Shown here: in pieces, positions 32,153 to 43,779 of the stretch
Numbering within the stretch: position 1 is the first letter of the stretch
How the letters are laid out: each line of letters opens with the position of its first letter
Assembly: GCA_024516035.1 (NCBI GenBank)
Contig: CM044956.1
Coordinates: forward strand, 55,681,233-55,745,232
DNA length: 64,000 nucleotides
Direction: 5' to 3'
From: Bactericera cockerelli
Lineage: Eukaryota; Arthropoda; Insecta; Hemiptera; Triozidae
Position numbers and translations under genes: made by a program
The notes under the pieces: model-generated
Database searches by the model: none
The model's input: the letters and a program-made list of their open reading frames with translations, nothing else
Told to the model about the DNA's origin: nothing

Positions 32153-32479
32153 CCTTTCCCTTTGGCAAGAGCTAGGACTTCGATTTTGAGTGTCTGCTCA
32201 TTTGTCCTCATCCCGATCCCTCATTCATCATGCATGGCCCTCATTATCACCCTCATCTATTCAAGAGAAGTAAATGCTACACGCGAGAGATGTTGTTTGA
32301 TGAAAGCTTCAAATTTCAGAGCCATACTCGTTCCTGCCTCTTCCGTACTCTTGCACCTTGTGAGGAAAGTAATTTTACACGTATTTTCCATACAGTGAAA
32401 ACACTCAAAACTTGCAGCTATTTACCACTTTCTAATAATTTCTATTATTCCAGCAGTATGTCAATATCCAAAATGGGCG

Positions 32480-32580
32480 CATAACTTGTCATGTCCCGGC
32501 TGGGGTACGAACCCGAGATATTTATATGTATTATAAGTCAGACGCCTTGACTGAGCTACCAGAACGCCTTCAAGTCAATG
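32480..32580 (-). repeat. SINE-5 head, minus strand
   Basis: Minus-strand tRNA-like region: acttgtcatgtcccggctgg, B-box complement gggtacgaaccc, and A-box complement ccttgactgagctacc. The counterpart on the plus strand is at 42246. Confidence 0.65.
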
Positions 32581-32690
32581 TTTCAACGAATCTCAGCGTA
32601 CTATAGCCTGAGTTAAGCCACATTATGAAACAGAATTAAAGCCAAGCTAAGCCAGAACACCCTCAAGTCAAAGTTTCCCTAATGAGAATA
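32565..32690. repeat. Small foldback-type repeat, copy 2
   Basis: Shares cattatgaaacag, ctatagc and caagtcaaagttt-type phrases with 3430-3545, including inverted copies of caagtcaa...gtttc at both edges. Confidence 0.4.
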
Positions 32691-32806
32691 AGGACAAAAC
32701 TAGTATTAGACTCCTCTCTAAATCTTTTAAAGTCTATGATACAGACAAGTCAAGCTTTTAATCTTGTGCCCAGATGACAATAAATCCTAGTCTCATATTA
32801 TATAAA

Positions 32807-32974
32807 TCTATAACTAGCGAGCTGAAATTTGGTAGGTAGCTTTGTCTTATAGTCTAGATGTGCAATAAGACGGGATTTTCTGAAATTCCCACTACAACAC
32901 CTGCCATTGGCGAAAAAGAATTTTTTGCTTTCACGGCCATGCCTCGGCCCGCAAAGCGGGCGACAGCCAGCTAG
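32807..32974 (+). mobile_element. Short non-autonomous Helitron
   Basis: Begins tctataactagcgagctg after an A and ends with a GC-rich hairpin (gcccgc, loop aaa, gcgggc) followed by gacagccagCTAG and then a T. This matches Helitron rules: 5' TC, a 3' hairpin about 10 bp before CTRR, insertion between A and T, and no TIR or TSD. At 168 bp it has no coding capacity. Confidence 0.85.
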
Positions 32975-33605
32975 TGAATCTATAATTGCTACACCTTACC
33001 GTTGCCAAGAGGATCGAAGAGTCAGCCGTCGAAAGAATGTGCTAAACAGGAGGCGAAGGGTTCGTTATGTGAAGGAGCAGCAGCCTTTGTTTTGCGTCAG
33101 TTCATTAGAGATCTCAAAGTGAGCAGGTCATGACGTCATCATTAGCAGGCTAATGGGCTGAACGTGATGCTATAATTGCTACCTGCGCCTCCCATGCTAC
33201 TCGTTATCTAGCCTGCGAGCTTTTGACGTGTTTAGACACCTACTTTAAAGTCTTTCGACTAGAAAAATGTCAAAGATTATATTTATAATATTTCAGATAT
33301 TCTATGCGCAAACATTTTTTCCAGTTCAAGGAGTAATAATAGTTTGTAGTCATTCGGACGCTTTTCTGACAAACTCGATGCATTCTTTTAGCTGGAAAGT
33401 TAGTAAAAACCTCACTGAAATTGATTTTTAAAAATGAAAATTCATTAGCCACTGTCAAAAATATGTATTAGCCACGCTTTAAACCAGTTGTCGTATGGTA
33501 ACTTATAAAAAAACGCTAAGCCAGAGTGAAACCTTGTGAGTAATTTAAGAGGTAAATTTGAATTCTCGGAATGCTGACTATTTCTGGCTCAACCCAGGCT
33601 AAGTG

Positions 33606-33800
33606 AGGTTCATTCAGTGTACTGGTAGTCTACCGGTTAACGCGTGAGTCTAGTATTTCAGAATCCCGCCCAGAGCATGATTTTTTCCTCAATCATTTGA
33701 GTTTGTGACCACCATAATAATAAGATTCTGAGGGTTAGGTGGTAAAAAATGCTTTGAGCTTTAACCTTGCCTGGGGTTACCTTCCCCTAAATAGTGTTAT
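33606..33800 (+). repeat. SINE-2, copy 3
   Basis: Degraded head (ttcagtgtactggtagtc, then gaatcccgcccag) and intact-looking tail (gagtttgtgaccaccataat, gattctgagggttaggtgg, ggggttaccttccc). Confidence 0.75.
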
Positions 33801-33845
33801 CGTTATTATTATTAATTCTTCACCGACATAAATTTTACTCAAGAA

Positions 33846-34065
33846 GTTTTATTTATTTATTTACACTTTATTAATATTTACACTTTATTAACAAATTAAA
33901 ACACAATATAATATAAAAAAATAAAGAAAAAATAAATAAATATATACATGATATATGTCCTAACTAAAGGGCGGGGCTATTGCCTTTGACAATCTCTTCC
34001 ACCCAACCCACAGAAGTCCCTGTGTTTCTCACTCTCCCCAGCCCGGGTAACTTTAACTTTGAACA
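33846..34065 (-). repeat. RTE-like 3' end, minus strand, with (ttta)n tail
   Basis: The mirror of 15194-15434: ttatttatttacactttatt, atatgtcctaac, aaagggcggggctattgcc, gacaatctcttccaccc, then ggtaactttaacttt corresponding to the ORF2-end boundary. Confidence 0.65.
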
Positions 34066-34842
34066 AGACCCCTCATTATTCACCGTCTGCTCAGCGCTAT
34101 TAAGAGCACCATGACCGTCTGATGCGAGGCTTAGCACGACAGCGTCTCCTACTTAGGACACACAAGAAACTCAAAGTGGAAATTTTAAAGAAAAAAAGGA
34201 GACAAGCAGAAAAAAAAATCTCATTTTTTTCCGGATGAAAAGCGCCAGTGAAAAATTAGTGTCATTGTTTATTTTAAAATAATGTTCCTCCTTGTGTATC
34301 CCTGTCGTTCCTTTGTAGTGATAGTCACAATACTAGGAGAAGATGTTGAAAGAAAATGCAAAGATATTGTTAACAGTGGGGAGGAAGACTTGGTACACAA
34401 AACTGATGTAAAATGAAGAGGAAAGTGCTCCGGGCAAATTAGCAAGAACAATGTCGCTCTAGGCAAAGCATGCACAAAAATGGACAAAAGATGTTGTGGA
34501 ATTAACGTGTAATAGAGGAAAATAATGTTTGGCGAAAAGAGAGTAAGTAGCTTTCATGATTTTCTCTGAATAATTTACATTCAAGATAGTTTAGTATTTA
34601 ATTTGTATGTACCTAGTTCTAATAAAAGATAGCTTATATTAATTACGTACAGATTTGGAACCCTAATAAAGGATGTTTAAAAAGGTTGGTCCAATTTTAT
34701 CAATTTGTATTGTTAATGTTTCAACCAAAGCATATAAATATAACATTAGGTATATGTAATAATAGAAGTAGATACTATCTTTTTTATAGCCCAAAGGACA
34801 ATCCCTTGTTCAGTTCTATTATTTATCATTCCATATAATTAT
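34066..34842. other. No gene recognised
   Basis: AT-rich sequence with short frames only. Confidence 0.4.
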
Positions 34843-34988
34843 AACCAACCCCAGTAGCTTGATCGATAAGGCGGCAGAATTTTAACCTGGAGGTCGGTGA
34901 TAGTTCAAATCCCGGTTTCAGCGTAGATTTAATAAAGCGAGTTTGAGTAGTTGTGTTATCACGAAAGTTATTAACACAAATATAACAA
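34843..34988 (+). repeat. SINE-1, full copy
   Basis: Head ccaaccccagtagcttgatc and tail tttaataaagcgagtttgag through attaacacaaatataac. Confidence 0.85.
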
Positions 34989-36528
34989 AAGAAATTCATT
35001 TCATACATAAAACTCTTTTACTTACAAAGGTGCGTTGAGACTTTAATTTTGATATAGGAAAAAGTTATTTTTTTTTTAATCGTTCAAAAAAATTGTGTCT
35101 ATAGTCCTTCATATATCTATAACTCTGTACACCATACTTATATTTTATGCTGGATTCTTGAAAACGTGATTCGAAGGCACGTGTCGGAAAATCAAAAACG
35201 TAAACTGCAAAAGTTGACTAAAGTAAAACACTTTTATAAGAGCTAGTTATTTGTGTTATTTTGTCACAATTTTGAGTGGGTAGCAATGACATTACGAGAA
35301 TTAATCCTTATGCACCATATCTACAACCAACGATCACGAAAAAAAAGGCTGTGAGACACTCAATCTCCTAATAACGCCATAATAAGGCGGCGGACTTGTA
35401 ATCAGAGGTCAGTGGTAAAGTGAGTTTGAGTAGGTTGTGATATTACGATTGTGATAGCGGTTGAAAAGTCGCCACCGGCGGCGCCTATTTTTTTCAAAAG
35501 TTTTGTGCTGCGTCATATAACTACTTATGACCTTTGTAACGAATTTTAAGACTCTAGCAGCTCTAGCTTATGCCGTTCTTGAGATATTTTGTTTATAGGC
35601 AAACCAACAGACCGACAGACAGACCGACACACGGACCATTGGCTGAAACTTTGAACCTAAGCTCTGGGAACCCTAAAACGTGTTTCCGCACTGAAAACTT
35701 ACTCTGGAAAATTTCCGGGTGATTCCATTACTTTCCTTTCTATGGGACACTGAAAGTAAAAATAAAAATATGAGCATTAATATTCTTGTTCTCTGGTATT
35801 CTACGACTTCCTAACATTTGAGGCTACATAGACATAGACAATCATAGAGAAGACCCTCAAGACCTAGGGAGAACAGAACAGGGACTACAAGCTGCCTCCG
35901 AGGAAACAAGAGCATGGCGGCTTATGGGTATTAAAAAATCCTGATGCCATTGTTGTAGCTTTTTTATTAGTTTCCTTACCGGGGACCTTTGTTCTTCCCC
36001 CTCTCCCCCTCCCCTCCCCCTCTCCCCAACTAAGGTTTCTTCTCCTCATTATACATTATTCTTGTAAAAAGAATATGCATGCCCCCCCCAACCCCCCATT
36101 TTTAATTTTTTTTTATAAAATATTAGTAAAGTATTACATTAATTACCTACTTGAAAAAAAGGAAAAGTAAAGAAGCCTTTAAAAATATGTAATTTTTATG
36201 TAATAGAGTATATAATCTCGTACTCAGAAAGTTCAAAAAAATATTTCTCAACCTTTTTATTTTTACATAATTTAATTTTTCCTTAAAAAAATGACTATAG
36301 GTAAAAATGTAGATACTATTGTAATTTTATATTATAGTTATAGATAATTATTCAAAACAAATAATATTTAATAATTCGATTAATCTTTTTTTTAATTTTC
36401 AAATTCGAGCGATATTTTATTTGGTTCTTATCATCTTCATTTTCTTGTTGTTCCTTTTCTTATATTTGACTCAAAATTGGAGGTCGGTGGTTCGAGTCCC
36501 AACCGTCAATAATATTTACTAAGTTAAG
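34989..36528. other. Mixed old repeats, no gene
   Basis: Contains a SINE-8-like tail (35262-35345), a broken SINE-1 piece (35385-35458), a fragment with repeated gacagacc (35465-35700, possibly the end of an unidentified DNA element) and long AT-rich stretches. A SINE-1 head fragment also lies at 36478-36500. Confidence 0.4.
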
Positions 36529-36676
36529 TCATCATATTTGTGTTAATCAATCACTTTCGTGATATCACAACTACACAAACTCGCTTTATTAAATCTACGC
36601 TGAAACCGGGACTTGAACCACCAATCTCCAGGTTACAAGTCCGCTGACTTATCGATCAAGCTACTGAGGTTGGTTA
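36529..36676 (-). repeat. SINE-1, minus-strand full copy
   Basis: Runs catatttgtgttaatcaatc, aactcgctttattaaatc, gggacttgaaccaccaatct, then gatcaagctactgaggttgg. Confidence 0.85.
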
Positions 36677-37191
36677 TTTACAAGTTTGGGTTATAGTCAC
36701 TGTAAGGTCTTGTCAGAATTACTCAAATCCCACCCATACTTGCGAGTCAAACCACTGTCCTCCAGCTTGTGAATCAAAGAGAAGATGAAGAACAAATAGA
36801 TGAAAATAAAGCCAAACAAACAAAATAAGAACGAGCAAACAAAAAAAATGCAACACCTCCGGTGTATCTAGTTTTCAAAAATCTAAATTCAGAATAAGAA
36901 TTCCAATTTTGCATGAAAGAAAAAAGAAAAAAAAAAAAAAAAACAATGAATACGAAAGAAGGAAGGAACAGAATTTTTTCTTAGAAAATTTCGAGCGATA
37001 ATTACTACTATGTTTTCTAATTCAGTTTTTCATGAGAGAGATGGGGATTTTCCAAAGTGTTATCCTTTCTCGAGAATTTTATCTCCCGGTTACTTACGCG
37101 AAATATCTAATATCTACTTATAGTCCAAGTTGCTTAGTCACTGATTCAAACTGATATTGTAATGTTAATCAATAACTAACTATGCTATGCT

Positions 37192-37388
37192 GTCGATGGC
37201 GCTTTGAATGCACGGGTTCTCGTAGGATCACCGAAGATAAGCAAGGTCCAGCGAGATGAAGACATCGTGAAGCTGGCATTCCGACCCAACCAGGGCTCGG
37301 TGAGTTTTCTGCAGATGGTGGGTAAAAACCGCCGTCTGATATGACCAAATGACTTTGCAGTTGAAAGGGACGTTCAACCCAAAAAAGA
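37192..37388 (+). repeat. 5S-derived SINE with the clearest 5S head
   Basis: The head reads gtcgatggcgctttgaatgc, acgggttctcgtaggatcac, cgaagataagcaaggtccag. This follows eukaryotic 5S rRNA positions about 10-60 (GCTGAATAC...GGTTCTCGTCCGATCACCGAA) closely. The tail has cccaaccagggctcggtgag, atggtgggtaaaaaccgccg and gcagttgaaagggacgttca. Confidence 0.85.
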
Positions 37389-38094
37389 AAAGAAAAAAAA
37401 AGTTGTTGACCGACAAGATTCAACATCTTATAAGAACAAATTTACATGTATCTTATCAAACATCCATATCTAAATGAGTTGTTTTACCAGACGTGATTAA
37501 AAATGCCTTGAACTTGACTTGAAATTTATTTAGAAAAAAGATTAGTCTACAGGTCAAAACAATAAATTAAAATTGATTCGAAACTGAGCCACGGATTTCG
37601 GCTCTAATCAAATAAATAATTATTTAAATTTTGATAAAGAGTGTTTGACTTAAACTTCTTGCATGCCATGTGAATAGCAACTCAACTTGGAAACATCATG
37701 CCATCAAGAAACGTACATTTACAATAAATTGAAGAACTAGAATAGGACCAGTAACTAAAGCGTTGGAAGGCGTTTTTTTTTTTCCTTTTTTTAATTGACA
37801 TAAATAATTAACAGTTTTTTGTCCTGGAAGAAAGAAGAAATAAGTTGATGATGAAAAACAAAGGAAAATCAAGTCTTTCTTCTACTTTAATTTGTTTTCA
37901 TCTGCTGTTTCTTTCGTGTATAAATTTTCTTATAGTGAAAGAAATTATGGGGTAGGTAGTTATAGCATAATATAAATTTATATAGGCTTTTTTTTATTTA
38001 TCTATTTTGCAGTTTTAGTCTATTAATACTTCAGATTAAATACGTTCAGTATACAACTAGGAATACATAGGTATACTTTGTGCTTTGTGCCCAA
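37389..38094. other. No gene recognised
   Basis: AT-rich sequence. Nothing identified. Confidence 0.4.
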
Positions 38095-38427
38095 GATTTT
38101 TTTTTTTTTTTTTTTTTTTTTTATGGAAAATTTAAAAATCAATTTCAGGGGACAATCTATAACGAAAATAATCTCAGATCATTTTTCGATATATATACGT
38201 TAGGTATTAGGTGTTTCCTTGAATTATTAAATTTACTCAATAATCATAATACTCAAGGATTTTTTTTATTATTTTTTTTTTTTTTTTTCATAGAAAATTT
38301 TAAAATCAATTTCAGGGGACAATCTAGAACGAAAATAATCCCAGATCATTTTTCGATATATATACGTTAGGTATTAGGTGTTTCCTTGAATTATTAAATT
38401 TACTCAATAATCATAATACTCAAGGAC
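38095..38427 (+). repeat. 167-bp tandem duplication
   Basis: Two nearly identical copies, each starting in a T run and containing aatttcaggggacaatct, gatcatttttcgatatatat and ttaggtgtttccttgaatta. The second copy begins 167 bp after the first. Confidence 0.9.
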
Positions 38428-38476
38428 ATGAGAATTATTTTCATTACTTTTCAACAAGGTCAAGTTCATTTACATC

Positions 38477-38501
38477 CCCCCCCCCCCCCCCCCCCCCCCC
38501 C
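38477..38501 (+). repeat. Poly(C) run
   Basis: About 25 consecutive C residues, an unstable homopolymer whose length may be mis-assembled. Confidence 0.85.
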
Positions 38502-38514
38502 AGCACCTGGGATA

Positions 38515-38595
38515 GGCCGAGTGTAGACAACATCACTAGAGGATTAGAATGGTCACCAATCCAAGTCCTAACCTCTCTGGACGTGGCTGAATTCC
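38515..38595 (-). repeat. 5S-derived SINE fragment
   Basis: Contains tagaatggtcaccaatccaa, gtcctaacctctctggacg and gtggctgaattcc, the minus strand of the 5S head. Confidence 0.5.
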
Positions 38596-39516
38596 AGTAC
38601 TGTTATAATCAATGTAAGTATTAACAACCAACTAAACTGTCCTGAGCTTCAATCGCAAATTAAAACTCGCGATAATGTCAAAAATACTCGCAATAAAAAT
38701 CCATTTGTGACAAATTTTTGTAGGACCAATATTTCTCAGAACCATCCTATCAATAGGTGTATAGTGTATACGTTTATGGAATATAATATCTAATCCACCC
38801 TATAATTTGAACATCTATGAAGAATCAGTTAACTCTTTGAGAGATAAACTTCTCAAACTATCACATGTTCCACTGAGAGACTAGAGCTAGAGCATTGTTA
38901 GCAAAGTTTTTATTTTTATTAAGAGATTTTTTTCAATTTTTTTTATTTTTTTTTTATTATTATTATTATTATTAGTTTTTTTTTCAAGGTAGGATATTTC
39001 TTATTATTTTAAGATTGTAGCGTTAAGTAGGGAAAACTTGTATAAATGGGTAGTTCCCGTAAGTTTATATAAAATTAAAAAAAAAATTAAAAAAAAAGTA
39101 TGTAGTTATCACGCGATGACAATGAGAGTGTCTGGACGGCCCATTCGTAATTGGAAATTTGAACATTCATTTAAATTAGATTGGTGGGCTGGAATCTTAT
39201 TGGTATGAACACAATTTCTTGGATAATTTTAGTAAGGCGTGCAAGGCGGTTCAGTAAAATTAACATTTGCGTACTTCATGCAGATTGAATAAACGTTCGT
39301 AAAAAAACTATATATGTAGATTATACTGATGTAGGTACCTATAGTTATAAATAATTTTGCAATGTCAAACTATCACTTTACTAATTAATATTATTTCAAG
39401 AACTTAAAGGTGGTTCAGGCATAACTACCTATTATTATCTGACCTGGTTGCAGGGTTTTCAGTGAAACCCTAACAAATAACACTGCGGCCTAATTACATC
39501 TATTGTGACCAGTTGA

Positions 39517-39747
39517 TTTTATTTGGTTTTAACGTCCTGATTGAGATAGATAGTTTTACCCTCCATTCGCTGGGAATCGTACCAGCTACCTACATTAAAC
39601 TCACCCAGCCTCGGTAGGGCCGGAAATGACAGCCTCACGTGTTTGGAGGGAACAGAATTTTCTTCGAAAAGTCTGCTCCAACCGGGGATCGAACTCGGGA
39701 TCTCTGGACCACGGGCAGTAGTCACAACCGTTACGCCACGGAGGCTG
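39517..39747 (-). repeat. SINE-3: tRNA head with the shared SINE tail, minus strand
   Basis: The reverse complement starts gccagcctccgtggcgtaac with A box, then B box (gttcgatccccggttg), then ggccctaccgaggctgggtg and the tail shared with the 5S SINEs. The copy at 57691-57933 aligns over its whole length. Confidence 0.85.
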
Positions 39748-40908
39748 GCTAACTACTTAAGTATGGTAAGTATCCTTGTGATTCTAAGTTAAATGAGAGA
39801 AAATCACGTTCGCTTAGGCCTTAGGCAATCAGGAACTAGCACTTGTCAGAGACGTTCAGTTAAAGGTAAGTTTTCGCTTCGGCACATGCGTTGGAAAAGT
39901 AGTTTTTCGAACGTCAGAAAATATTTTCAACGTTCCTTTCGAGATTTTCCGAAATCAATGTTCCAAAATGTATAATGCACGCTTTTCCGTTCGAGTTTAG
40001 AATTCAGTCTCCGAATTCTCTTGGTCGCGTGTTGTCGTCACGCTTTGAGAAGCAAATTTCGCGATATAATCTCGATACGATTATTCTGTAATACAAGTTC
40101 GTAAAAATTATAATGAGATTCCCAGTGAAAACTTGCAGAAAATTTATATTTCGTAGTTCTTTTCAATAAAAAAAAACTATTCAATAAAAAAAAAACTAAT
40201 CTGTTGAATTAACTGCCCGCTTAGTAATATTTTCATAAATTTCAGTTTTTTAAACAAAAAAATTCGTAACTTTTAATCTGTTATAGAGAGATGTTAGTAA
40301 CGATTCGCTAAAAAAATAACTGGGAATCTACAGAAAAACTAGTGTGTTTTATTTCAACACAGTCAGTTTTATTCTTAGAAATAATTAATCTCTGACAATT
40401 TTAGAGTACTTTTAGAAATATTTTAAATATGGATTTCAATATTTTTACTTACTTATTTATGTTATATTTGAGTAACTTGCTTACAATAAATCATGAAAAA
40501 TCACCACTATGAAAAGCAATCTCGTCTGCTGAATTTAATACCAATAAATTTAGCATTCATGAGGTATATGATACCCGACTAACTTACTTGAAACATTTAA
40601 AATAATTAAAAAATAACAGGAATAAAAAAAAATCTGATAATAAGTAGCCACTTGTTCATAACTAGATTTAAATAATAACCTATTTACTTATTTGACATAT
40701 AAATAAAATACCTAGTGTAAATAGCTATAGGTACTAAAATTTACTTAGGGATTCAATGAAAAAAAAAACGTATTCTTGCTTTAAAACTCTAAACTCACCA
40801 AAAAATTACTAACTAGTTAATTATAAATAATTATTGTTTTTTCAAATTGCATAAATTCAGTTTCTGTTGATCAAGGTGTTATTTTTTTACAATCTATCAA
40901 CAAGCAAC
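39748..40908. other. AT-rich, repeat-poor sequence upstream of a candidate coding exon
   Basis: One of the few stretches without recognisable repeats. At 39863 the sequence aaaggtaagttttc is a good 5' splice-site match and could end an upstream exon. This is inference only. Confidence 0.3.
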
Positions 40909-40993
40909 ATGTGTCACACTAAGAAGTTCGCCTTCTCAATGATCAGCATAGAAATGGTGTTCATCCTGATATATTCCATCCTACACGTCGAAG
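40909..40993 (+). CDS. Candidate first coding exon with a signal peptide (host gene)
   Basis: From ATG 40909 the frame encodes MCHTKKFAFSMI followed by the hydrophobic SIEMVFILIYSILHVE, a plausible signal peptide with a basic start and an apolar core. After 28 codons plus one base comes g|gtgagtg, a near-perfect 5' splice donor. This gives a phase-1 intron directly after the signal peptide, a common layout in secreted and cell-surface proteins. A pyrimidine-rich stretch (ttatttttttac) lies about 30 bp upstream. No following exon was recognised in the window, and the identity of the gene is unknown. If real, it is the only host gene seen. Confidence 0.4.
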
Positions 40994-41504
40994 GTGAGTG
41001 AAACGAACAAAACCCCAGTTGCAGAATTGCTAATGGATAGTATTAATCGTGTACTTAATTGGTCATTAGCCATTTGATTGTGTATAATTTCGTTCAGTCC
41101 ACTATCAAATTTCTCAATTCAGCTACGATGCAACTGGTGATTAATTTTCTTCTTTCTTAAGAATTATCAAGTTTTCAAACATGTATTGAACTGAAAAATA
41201 CATCTCTAAAAATTGTTAAAAAAAGAAAAGAAAAAAGAAAGATAGCTCCAATAGGTTCTCTGAAAACAGAATATTTTAAGTTTACAGTTAATTATTTACT
41301 GAGAAGTCTACTTAGTGTAAAATGGGTATTAAATTTATTCAAAACTTGTAAATTCTCATATAAAGTTAAATTAATATTAAAGTGCTAGTTATTCGTGTTA
41401 TTACATACATATTATTAGTCGATAGCATCGACACTACGAGAACTAATGCTAATCCATCATATTCCAATATCAATCTTGTAATGCCACCACTGGTCGTTGC
41501 TCAC
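40994..41504. other. No gene recognised; possible intron
   Basis: AT-rich sequence after the candidate splice donor. It would be intronic if the exon is real. Confidence 0.3.
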
Positions 41505-41650
41505 TCTGCAACTACCCCAATTGTTCTCACGATACTATTGGGTAGACACCGACTTCCAAAGTATAGAACCGAAATATTTCCGAACCTGTCGGGATTCGAA
41601 CACGGGTACCTTGCTGCAAGCCGAGCATGCTATCGCTAGGCCAGGGTGAC
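41505..41650 (-). repeat. SINE-8 (tRNA-derived), minus strand
   Basis: The reverse complement has a tRNA-like head: caccctggcctagcgatagc, then ggtacccgtgttcgaatccc as B box. The adjoining sequence at 41380-41480 resembles 35262-35345 (gctagttatt, attacgagaa), suggesting a second copy of the tail. Confidence 0.65.
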
Positions 41651-42245
41651 TACTGAAAAACTTGTCTATTCATATCAAAAATTCTTGTAAAACATCTAAA
41701 ACCAAGAAAAAGGTAGGTTGGGTGGAACAATAAATGAAACTGTCCCAAACAACACATAGGTAGTGTTCAAGGCCAGAAATTATTATTTCTGGAAGGGAGC
41801 TAAGAGTATGACTTTTAAAAATTTAAATATATTAACCTTCATAAATATTGAATGAACCTCCCTCCCGGGACTCCCGGGCTATATTTCCAACTCCATACCC
41901 AGCATGGACATGAGAGTGAACAGTTTACACCATAAGACAGTTAATCCAGATGAAAAACCATATCCATGGTCTATCGATCTTCTATTATACTGAAGTGGTG
42001 TTTTTCAACTTTATATATCATGGTACTGGCTGGGGGACTATAAACGGAGTAGACCAGCATTGGCTTGGTTCTGGGGGCCCTTGGGCCTTGTCAATTATTA
42101 GACTCCTTGTGAAGACAGTGGTAGAAGTGCTCATTCCTCCACTGTCTGGCTACCATCGTTCACGATGACGCCACCCTATGATGATATCATGGTAACGGTG
42201 TAAATAAATCTCATTACAGTACCTCATTATGTGATTATATCATAG
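41651..42245. other. No gene recognised
   Basis: Contains an open frame at 41950-42168 (72 residues) without a recognised domain. Confidence 0.35.
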
Positions 42246-42590
42246 CTTGCACGTCCCGGTAGCTCAGTGGTCAAGGCATGTGTCTGGTAATCCAGAGGTC
42301 GCGGGTTCATAACCCAGCCGCCCAGCCGGGACATGACAAGTTATCCTCCCATTTGTGGTTTTAGTCACATAATAACTTACAGCCGTATTTATGAACAGAA
42401 AACGCCGTTTGAGAATGGTCTGAAGCATGATTTCCTTTAATATTATTGGCCAATACCTTGCTTGAGACATTGCTCAGACAAAATTCCCTGTTCATAAATA
42501 CGGGTGTTAGTCTTGGGCTTACTACTGGAATAATGGAACTAATTGGTCCTAATCGGCCAGTATAAAAAGGCGATATTACTATTGCTTCAA
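42246..42590 (+). repeat. SINE-5 with an inserted small TIR element
   Basis: tRNA-like head cccggtagctcagtggtcaa, an anticodon-arm-like ctggtaatccag, and B box gcgggttcataaccc. The tail (ctactggaataatggaact, then ggccagtataaaaaggcgat) resumes after the insert at 42383-42503. The tail matches the end of the 48700-48850 unit. Confidence 0.7.
42383..42503. mobile_element. Tiny TIR element inside SINE-5
   Basis: A perfect 16-bp inverted repeat, ccgtatttatgaacag at 42383-42398 and its complement at 42488-42503, encloses about 90 bp. It interrupts the SINE-5 tail. Flanking ta dinucleotides are possible but the TSD is unclear. Confidence 0.6.
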
Positions 42591-42658
42591 AACGATATAG
42601 TGCTAGTCTAAAATTTGAATACATCGTACACAGTTTATCGACTTAGGATGATTCAGAA

Positions 42659-42795
42659 TTGTAAGGTATCCCTTACAAACAACTGTAACCAATTTTTGAA
42701 TACATATTTTTGTCAGCGCGAAGGTTCGAATCCGGGAACTTCCGCATGCCAAGCGAGTCAGTCCCTAACGACTGAGCTATTCGTGCGCTCGATGT
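42659..42795 (-). repeat. SINE-4-like copy, minus strand, partial
   Basis: The complement of a tRNA-like head (gcacgaatagctcagtcg, then ggttcgaacc in inverted form near 42724) plus aaggtatcccttacaa, as in the SINE-4 body. Confidence 0.6.
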
Positions 42796-42836
42796 TTTGC
42801 CCTCCGCTTACTGAGAATCCCGCCAGCTGTCCACAT

Positions 42837-42837
<1 letters not shown>

Positions 42838-42867
<30 letters not shown>
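42838..42867 (+). repeat. (TAA)n microsatellite
   Basis: Ten ataa-type triplets at the edge of a SINE-2 copy. Confidence 0.85.
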
Positions 42868-42869
42868 GT

Positions 42870-43018
42870 ACTCTTTAGTTGGAGGTAACCACCAGACGAG
42901 GTTAATGATTAAAGCATTTTTTAACACCGAACCCTCAGAGTCTTATTATTATGTGGTCAGTCTGGTCACAATCTCAAATTACTGAGGAAAAATTCATGCA
43001 CTGGGTGGGATTCGAACC
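42870..43018 (-). repeat. SINE-2, minus strand, cut by an assembly gap
   Basis: Runs ggaggtaaccaccagacgag, cctcagagtcttattattat and cactgggtgggattcgaacc into the N run. Confidence 0.8.
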
Positions 43019-43118
43019 NNNNNNNNNNNNNNNNNNNNNNNNNNNNNNNNNNNNNNNNNNNNNNNNNNNNNNNNNNNNNNNNNNNNNNNNNNNNNNNNNN
43101 NNNNNNNNNNNNNNNNNN
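43019..43118. other. Assembly gap (100 N)
   Basis: A run of 100 unknown bases. It hides the left limit of the inverted duplication arm. Confidence 0.99.
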
Positions 43119-43506
43119 CAACGAAGCGATGGGAGCAGAGGTGCGGGGGGACTCCACGTTGTTCTCATGAATTAAACCATCGGTTCTCAAACGGTGGTAC
43201 TCGGGGCAGTTTCAGATGGTACGGGAAGCCATTTTCAGTTGTACACAAAATATGATAAAATTTTGACCGTACACAAAGACCGTGAAAGATAATATATGTT
43301 TAACACTAGTAGTTAAGTTGATTTTTTGATGAAAATCAATATCAAGTCTCCACAAAAAAATAATAAAAGCCCTACTACCCTTTGTTACCACATAATTATA
43401 TGTGCGAATCTGGCTTTTCATGTTGTATTTGTATAACACAAATATAGGAGTAAGTTAGAAGTGTCCTCTGACATTCGCGTTAAAATGAGTAACATTCAAC
43501 CTGATT

Positions 43507-43655
43507 AGACCGACCTCAGTAGTTTAATCGATAGGGCGGCGGACTTGTTACCTGGAGGTCGGTGGTTCAAGTCCCGGTTTCAGCGTAGATTTAGTAAAGC
43601 GAGTTTGAGTAGTTATGACATCACGAAAGTGATTAACACAAGTATGATAGCTAAT
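43507..43655 (+). repeat. SINE-1 insertion in arm A with TSD and empty paralogous site
   Basis: A full SINE-1 flanked by agtaacattcaacctga on the left and agtaacattcagcctga on the right. Arm B has one copy of this target (near 56425, inverted) and no SINE. Confidence 0.9.
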
Positions 43656-43779
43656 AAAGTAACATTCAGCCTGACATTGATGCAATTGTTTCTGAGAAGA
43701 GTAGGTATATAATAAATGTAATCTCACAGAATTTAGATAGGGTAGACCTTTCCATTTTTTTTCGTCGCAGATAATTCAG

